In this document: piece by piece, positions 5,437 to 8,603 of the stretch
Layout: every line of letters starts with the position of its first letter
Position numbering within the stretch: position 1 is the stretch's first letter
From: Thermotogae bacterium
GTDB taxonomy: Bacteria > Thermotogota > Thermotogae > UBA12178
Direction: 5' to 3'
Length of the DNA: 8,603 bases
Assembly: GCA_003641795.1 (NCBI GenBank)
Contig: QNAP01000062.1
Span: 1-8,603, forward strand
Position numbers and translations under genes: made by a program
The notes under the pieces: model-generated
What the model saw: the letters and a program-made list of their open reading frames with translations, nothing else
Databases searched by the model: none
Told to the model about the DNA's origin: nothing

Positions 5437-6508
5437 CTGCGTTCACTCCTTTACGTACGATCACGAGTCGATATCTTCCAATAATCTCGCCCGCCAGAAG
5501 TCCCAGCAGCACCACACCCTGAAAGACGAAAATCAGCGAAATGGGGATCCCGAAGAAAATCTGGAGTTGCTCGTTGCCTACCAGCAATCCCGTAAAAAGC
5601 ACACCTACGATCAAAACTGCCCATGGATTGAGTTTACCCAACCATGCTACAATGATAGCGGTGTAACCATAGCCAGCTGAAAAACCGTGCTGTAAGCGGT
5701 GCTGTGCGCCCATCATGTGAAGAGCTCCACCCAGACCTGCCAACGCTCCACTGAGCAACATGGCAACGAACAGTTCTCGGTTGACGTTTATTCCCGTGTA
5801 CCACGCTGTTTTCTCGTTGTCTCCTATGACCTTTATTTTCAAACCCCAGGGAGAGACCCTGGTCAGATAGTAAACAAAGAACGCCGCTACTGGAAGAGCG
5901 AGAACACCCGTGTGAACCTGTGTTTGACCGAAATTGGGTAACCAGGCTGCATCGGGAAAGAATTTGGTCATAGGAAAATTGTACCCTTGTGGGTCCTTCC
6001 ACGGCCCGTAGACGAGGTAATCGATCCAAAGAAGTGCCACGTAGTTCAACATTATGGTTGAAACGATTTCGTCAGCTCGAAGGTACGCTTTCATCAGCCC
6101 GGGAATCGCGGCCCAAAAACTGCCGAAAATTACACCAAAGACCGAAACAAGCAGGATCATCAAGAATCGATTCTCCAGATTCGGGAAGAGGTAAAGGGCG
6201 GCAAGACTTGCTCCAAAGGCTCCCATGAGAAATTGACCTTCAGCTCCGATGTTCCACACTCGCATTTGGAAAGGAAAAATAAGCCCCAGTGCAGCAAGGG
6301 TTATGGGAACGCTTTTAGATAAAGTATCGGAAAAACCGTAGATATTCCCAAAAGGCCAGAGGAACATCTCTTTGTACGCCTGGAATGGGTTAACCCCGAA
6401 AAAGAAGAGGAGGATTCCAACCACAACCAACGCCATAATCACCGTGAGAATAGAGATCACAACCTGTAAACCCGGGTTCGTTGAAGATCTTCGTTCTAAG
6501 CGAAGCAC
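5429..6508 (-). CDS. ABC transporter permease, nucleoside type (NupP/YufP-like)
   Basis: This is the second membrane subunit of the BmpA-type importer, partner of the following permease. The 359-residue protein begins with a cytoplasmic basic stretch (LRLERR) and a long membrane segment (about 16-39). It carries NIGAEGQFLMGAFGA (86-100), the ATPase-contact segment GLKIKVIGDNEKTAWYTGIN (222-241), and SGALAGLGGA (253-262), all hallmarks of this branch. The start is GTG 6508, supported by GGAGG (6521-6517 on the minus strand) eight bases upstream. It lies three bases after fapA, so ribosomes finishing fapA can restart here. In known nup-type operons this gene follows an ATPase gene; here it follows fapA instead, suggesting rearrangement. 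Confidence 0.9.
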   Translation of the reverse strand: MLRLERRSSTNPGLQVVISILTVIMALVVVGILLFFFGVNPFQAYKEMFLWPFGNIYGFSDTLSKSVPITLAALGLIFPFQMRVWNIGAEGQFLMGAFGASLAALYLFPNLENRFLMILLVSVFGVIFGSFWAAIPGLMKAYLRADEIVSTIMLNYVALLWIDYLVYGPWKDPQGYNFPMTKFFPDAAWLPNFGQTQVHTGVLALPVAAFFVYYLTRVSPWGLKIKVIGDNEKTAWYTGINVNRELFVAMLLSGALAGLGGALHMMGAQHRLQHGFSAGYGYTAIIVAWLGKLNPWAVLIVGVLFTGLLVGNEQLQIFFGIPISLIFVFQGVVLLGLLAGEIIGRYRLVIVRKGVNADA

Positions 6509-6511
6509 CGC

Positions 6512-7879
6512 TCATACCTCCTCACCTTGATACCCTCTAAAAACGATTTGTCCATTCCTATAAAGGAGAACAATCTTACTGGCAACCTGATTGAAGACGT
6601 AGCGCTCGGAGAACATCATCACCTCCACTCCAGGGAATGCTCGTCCTTTCACAATTATCGTGGCTTCCTTTGAGGCTTCGTCTATCTTTGCTTGAAGTTC
6701 TCTAAGCTCCCGGGTCCCAGATTCTATAGAAGCTCGAAGATTCACTATGCTTTCGAGCGCTCTTTGATACGCCTCTTTCTTTTCCTGTGGCAGTTCTTGA
6801 TCGGATTCTAACTTAGACTTAAAAAGAGAGACCACCCTCACCAACTTTTGGAGATTTTCTTGATCGAGCTTGAGTTGTGCCTTCAAGATCCCCATCCTCT
6901 CCACTACCTTGGGATCTACTCCGACCTCAACCTTCGTATGCACGGCAACTTCAGATCCCAGGTCACAACACAACACCCTTCTACCAGCAATGACGCTTCC
7001 CCCGACGATTGCACATCGTGGACCAGAACACACCACGTCACGACCTGCTTTTACAGTGCTGTTGACAATGGAAGATTCCACAATGACATCTTCTTCGGCA
7101 TCCACGTTACCGTTTTCGACGAACTTTACCGCAACCTTTCTTCCAGTAACCAATCCCTTGCCTCTCCCCTTGATACCTCCCGCTTTGACTTCTCCTTCAT
7201 AAGAGATCACTGTAGCAGCTTCAATCACTCCTGCGATTTCGATATTTCTCTTCACCTTCACGATGAATCCTGGCTTTACCATTCCCTTTATCACGACCGT
7301 ACCTGGAAAATCTATATCTCCCGTGGAGTAGTCGACATCGCCATCGATAGTCAAGAGTTCGTCCACGGTGATTTTTTCATCCACCATCCGTAGAATTCCG
7401 TCGCATTCTGCGGTGGCCTCCGTTCCATCTTCGGAAAGTTTCACATTCTTTCCACATTTCAAGGGTAAATCCTTGCCAGGTTTTGGAGGAATGGAGTTTC
7501 CATAAACATCGGTTCCCTCCTTACCCTTCGTTGGTGGAATCTTGATCGCGACGACTTCACCTGCTTTCACGATGGGAAGAGGAAGGCCCTTTCTGCCAGA
7601 TCTTTGTCGTGCATTGCGTTCTGTGTATTCATCGATCAAGACTTTAATACGCGCGTCCTCTCCAGGAACGGGAGGAATGCCAGAAGCCACAAGAACCGCT
7701 TGGTCGTACACTGGATTCTCCTCAAGCTCGGCTATTCGTTCTTCATTCATCCCAAACTTGATACCATGACTCTTCACCACGGACAAAATCTCTCCCTCCG
7801 AGAGAGGTCGTCCATCATCTTTGATCACAACGAAGGCACTCAGTTTGTCTGAACTGACTTGCACCTGCACGTTTGCCAT
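6512..7879 (-). CDS. fapA: FapA/DUF342 family protein (flagellar assembly protein A)
   Basis: The 455-residue protein fits the FapA (DUF342) family. It has an N-terminal domain with GIPPVPGEDARI (67-78) and GKEGTDVYGNSIPPKPGKD (119-137), and a repetitive beta-rich centre (about 170-320) with short V/I and G-rich rungs typical of a parallel beta-helix. A coiled-coil region (about 324-405, ending ELRELQAKIDEASKEA) and a short C-terminal beta segment with FPGVEV (415-420) follow. Members are linked to flagella or cell-surface polarity in some bacteria, but the biochemical role is poorly defined and no motility gene is seen here. It starts at ATG 7879 with GAGGGG about five bases upstream, inside the end of trmFO (40-base overlap). 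No signal peptide is visible, so it is probably cytoplasmic. Confidence 0.87.
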   Translation of the reverse strand: MANVQVQVSSDKLSAFVVIKDDGRPLSEGEILSVVKSHGIKFGMNEERIAELEENPVYDQAVLVASGIPPVPGEDARIKVLIDEYTERNARQRSGRKGLPLPIVKAGEVVAIKIPPTKGKEGTDVYGNSIPPKPGKDLPLKCGKNVKLSEDGTEATAECDGILRMVDEKITVDELLTIDGDVDYSTGDIDFPGTVVIKGMVKPGFIVKVKRNIEIAGVIEAATVISYEGEVKAGGIKGRGKGLVTGRKVAVKFVENGNVDAEEDVIVESSIVNSTVKAGRDVVCSGPRCAIVGGSVIAGRRVLCCDLGSEVAVHTKVEVGVDPKVVERMGILKAQLKLDQENLQKLVRVVSLFKSKLESDQELPQEKKEAYQRALESIVNLRASIESGTRELRELQAKIDEASKEATIIVKGRAFPGVEVMMFSERYVFNQVASKIVLLYRNGQIVFRGYQGEEV

Positions 7880-8603
7880 ACTTTCCCCTCTTTTCGAAGG
7901 AACCTTTCCATGGCTTTCAAAGCCCTGTAACTCATTTTCTTTCTTCTTTCAAAACGCGGACCACGTATCATCACGGGTGGAAGCAAGCCAAAGTTGGCAT
8001 ACATCGGTTTGAGTTCTCCCTTGTAACGTACCACCGCATTCACAAGAGCACCGAGCATGGTTTCTTCCGGCAACGTGGTCATCTCATACCCGCAGAGCTT
8101 TCTGTACACGTTGAAAGCTACAAAGAGTCCGGTGGCTATCGCCGAAACGTATCCTTCGAATCCGGAGATTTGCCCTGCAAAGAAGACGTTGTTGCACTTT
8201 CTATGTCTCAAGAAGTCATCAAGAACCTTGTTCGCTCCTATATAAGTGTTTCTATGGATCACACCGTATCGGGCGATTTCTGCTCGTTCTAACCCGGGTA
8301 TAAGTCTTATAATTCGTTTTTGTTCTCCCCACCTGAGTCGCGTTTGGAACCCCACCAAACTGTAGAGCGTTCCTTCTTGATTCTCCTTTCTCAATTGAAT
8401 TACAGCGTACGGTTCTTTGCCAGTTCTCGGGTCAGGTAACCCCACAGGCCTTAAAGGTCCGAAACGCAAAGCATCCCGTCCGCCTCGAGCTATCTCTTCG
8501 ACGGGTTGGCATCTTTCGAAAAGCAACTCTCTGTCGAATTCATGGACCTCCACCGTTTCAGCACTCACTAAGGCTTGCCAAAGGGTATCGTACTCTTCTT
8601 TGC
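7840..8603 (-). CDS. trmFO: Methylenetetrahydrofolate--tRNA-(uracil-5-)-methyltransferase, C-terminal part
   Basis: TrmFO makes 5-methyluridine at position 54 of the tRNA T loop, using methylenetetrahydrofolate and FADH2. The 253 visible residues run in frame to the right edge (KEEYDTLWQALVSAE), so the N-terminal FAD domain and the start are outside; a GTG at 8568 is internal. Visible signatures are FERCQPVE, whose Cys (codon 8511-8509) matches the conserved catalytic Cys of the family, GRDALRFGPLRPVGL, PYAVIQLRKEN, GTLYSLVGFQTRLRWGEQKR, and the C-terminal flavin motif NVFFAGQISGFEGYV. The end, ERFLRKEGKVWQTCRCKSVQ and two more residues, is longer than the usual C-terminus. This extra tail is the part overlapping fapA. 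The identification is secure. Confidence 0.96.
   Translation of the reverse strand, partial: KEEYDTLWQALVSAETVEVHEFDRELLFERCQPVEEIARGGRDALRFGPLRPVGLPDPRTGKEPYAVIQLRKENQEGTLYSLVGFQTRLRWGEQKRIIRLIPGLERAEIARYGVIHRNTYIGANKVLDDFLRHRKCNNVFFAGQISGFEGYVSAIATGLFVAFNVYRKLCGYEMTTLPEETMLGALVNAVVRYKGELKPMYANFGLLPPVMIRGPRFERRKKMSYRALKAMERFLRKEGKVWQTCRCKSVQTN

Noticed and set aside
6848..7393. 181-residue open frame on the plus strand opposite fapA
   Set aside because: It lies wholly antisense to a well-supported FapA-family gene, has no ribosome site and shows no recognisable motif; its His/Ser/Phe-rich composition is typical of an antisense frame.
1..8603. CRISPR array, direct repeats, attachment sites or prophage genes
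   Set aside because: No regularly spaced repeats, integrase or phage structural genes were seen on either strand.

Overview
The window looks like a chromosomal segment from a member of the Thermotogales (Thermotoga/Pseudothermotoga type). This is inferred from the character of the IF3, L35, L20, TrmFO and FapA proteins and from the very tight gene packing. No database search was possible, so the genus is not established. It holds one tRNA, twelve protein-coding or formerly coding loci, and a complex regulatory leader. Only about the first 530 bases are not packed with genes.

Bases 1-232 hold the decayed 3' end of a DDE (IS4/IS5-superfamily-like) transposase, broken by a frameshift and stop codons. 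Bases 233-298 show nothing convincing. A near-consensus promoter (299-327) then drives tRNA-Lys(CTT) (338-413) and, by read-through, the translation-factor operon infC-rpmI-rplT. An ispD-family gene is attached through a 4-base ATGA overlap. Between the tRNA and infC (414-533) lies what looks like an attenuator: a perfect intrinsic terminator (488-510), an alternative pairing that would break it, and an upstream hairpin that would release it. infC most likely starts at an AUU codon (534), preceded by a strong Shine-Dalgarno sequence.

From 2300 to the right edge every gene is on the minus strand. In transcription order they are trmFO (5' end beyond the window), fapA, two nucleoside-type ABC permeases, an orphan FAD subunit of the xanthine dehydrogenase/CO dehydrogenase family, a LicC-like cytidylyltransferase, and a CDP-alcohol phosphotransferase. 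The junctions are overlaps of 40, 8, 4, 4 and 11 bases and one gap of 3 bases, so this is probably one translationally coupled transcription unit. Its promoter is outside the window. It converges on ispD with a 20-base tail-to-tail overlap, and no terminator is visible there.

Two parts of the minus-strand unit look like functional modules. The permeases plus FAD subunit suggest purine or nucleoside uptake and metabolism, but the transporter ATPase, the binding protein and the Fe-S and molybdopterin subunits are absent from the visible part. The cytidylyltransferase plus CDP-alcohol phosphotransferase would activate an unknown phospho-alcohol as a CDP derivative and transfer it to an acceptor, giving a phosphodiester lipid or solute. 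The most interesting items are the infC leader with its AUU start, the uncharacterised CDP-alcohol gene pair with a Glu in place of a motif Asp, and the FAD subunit with altered glycine loops.
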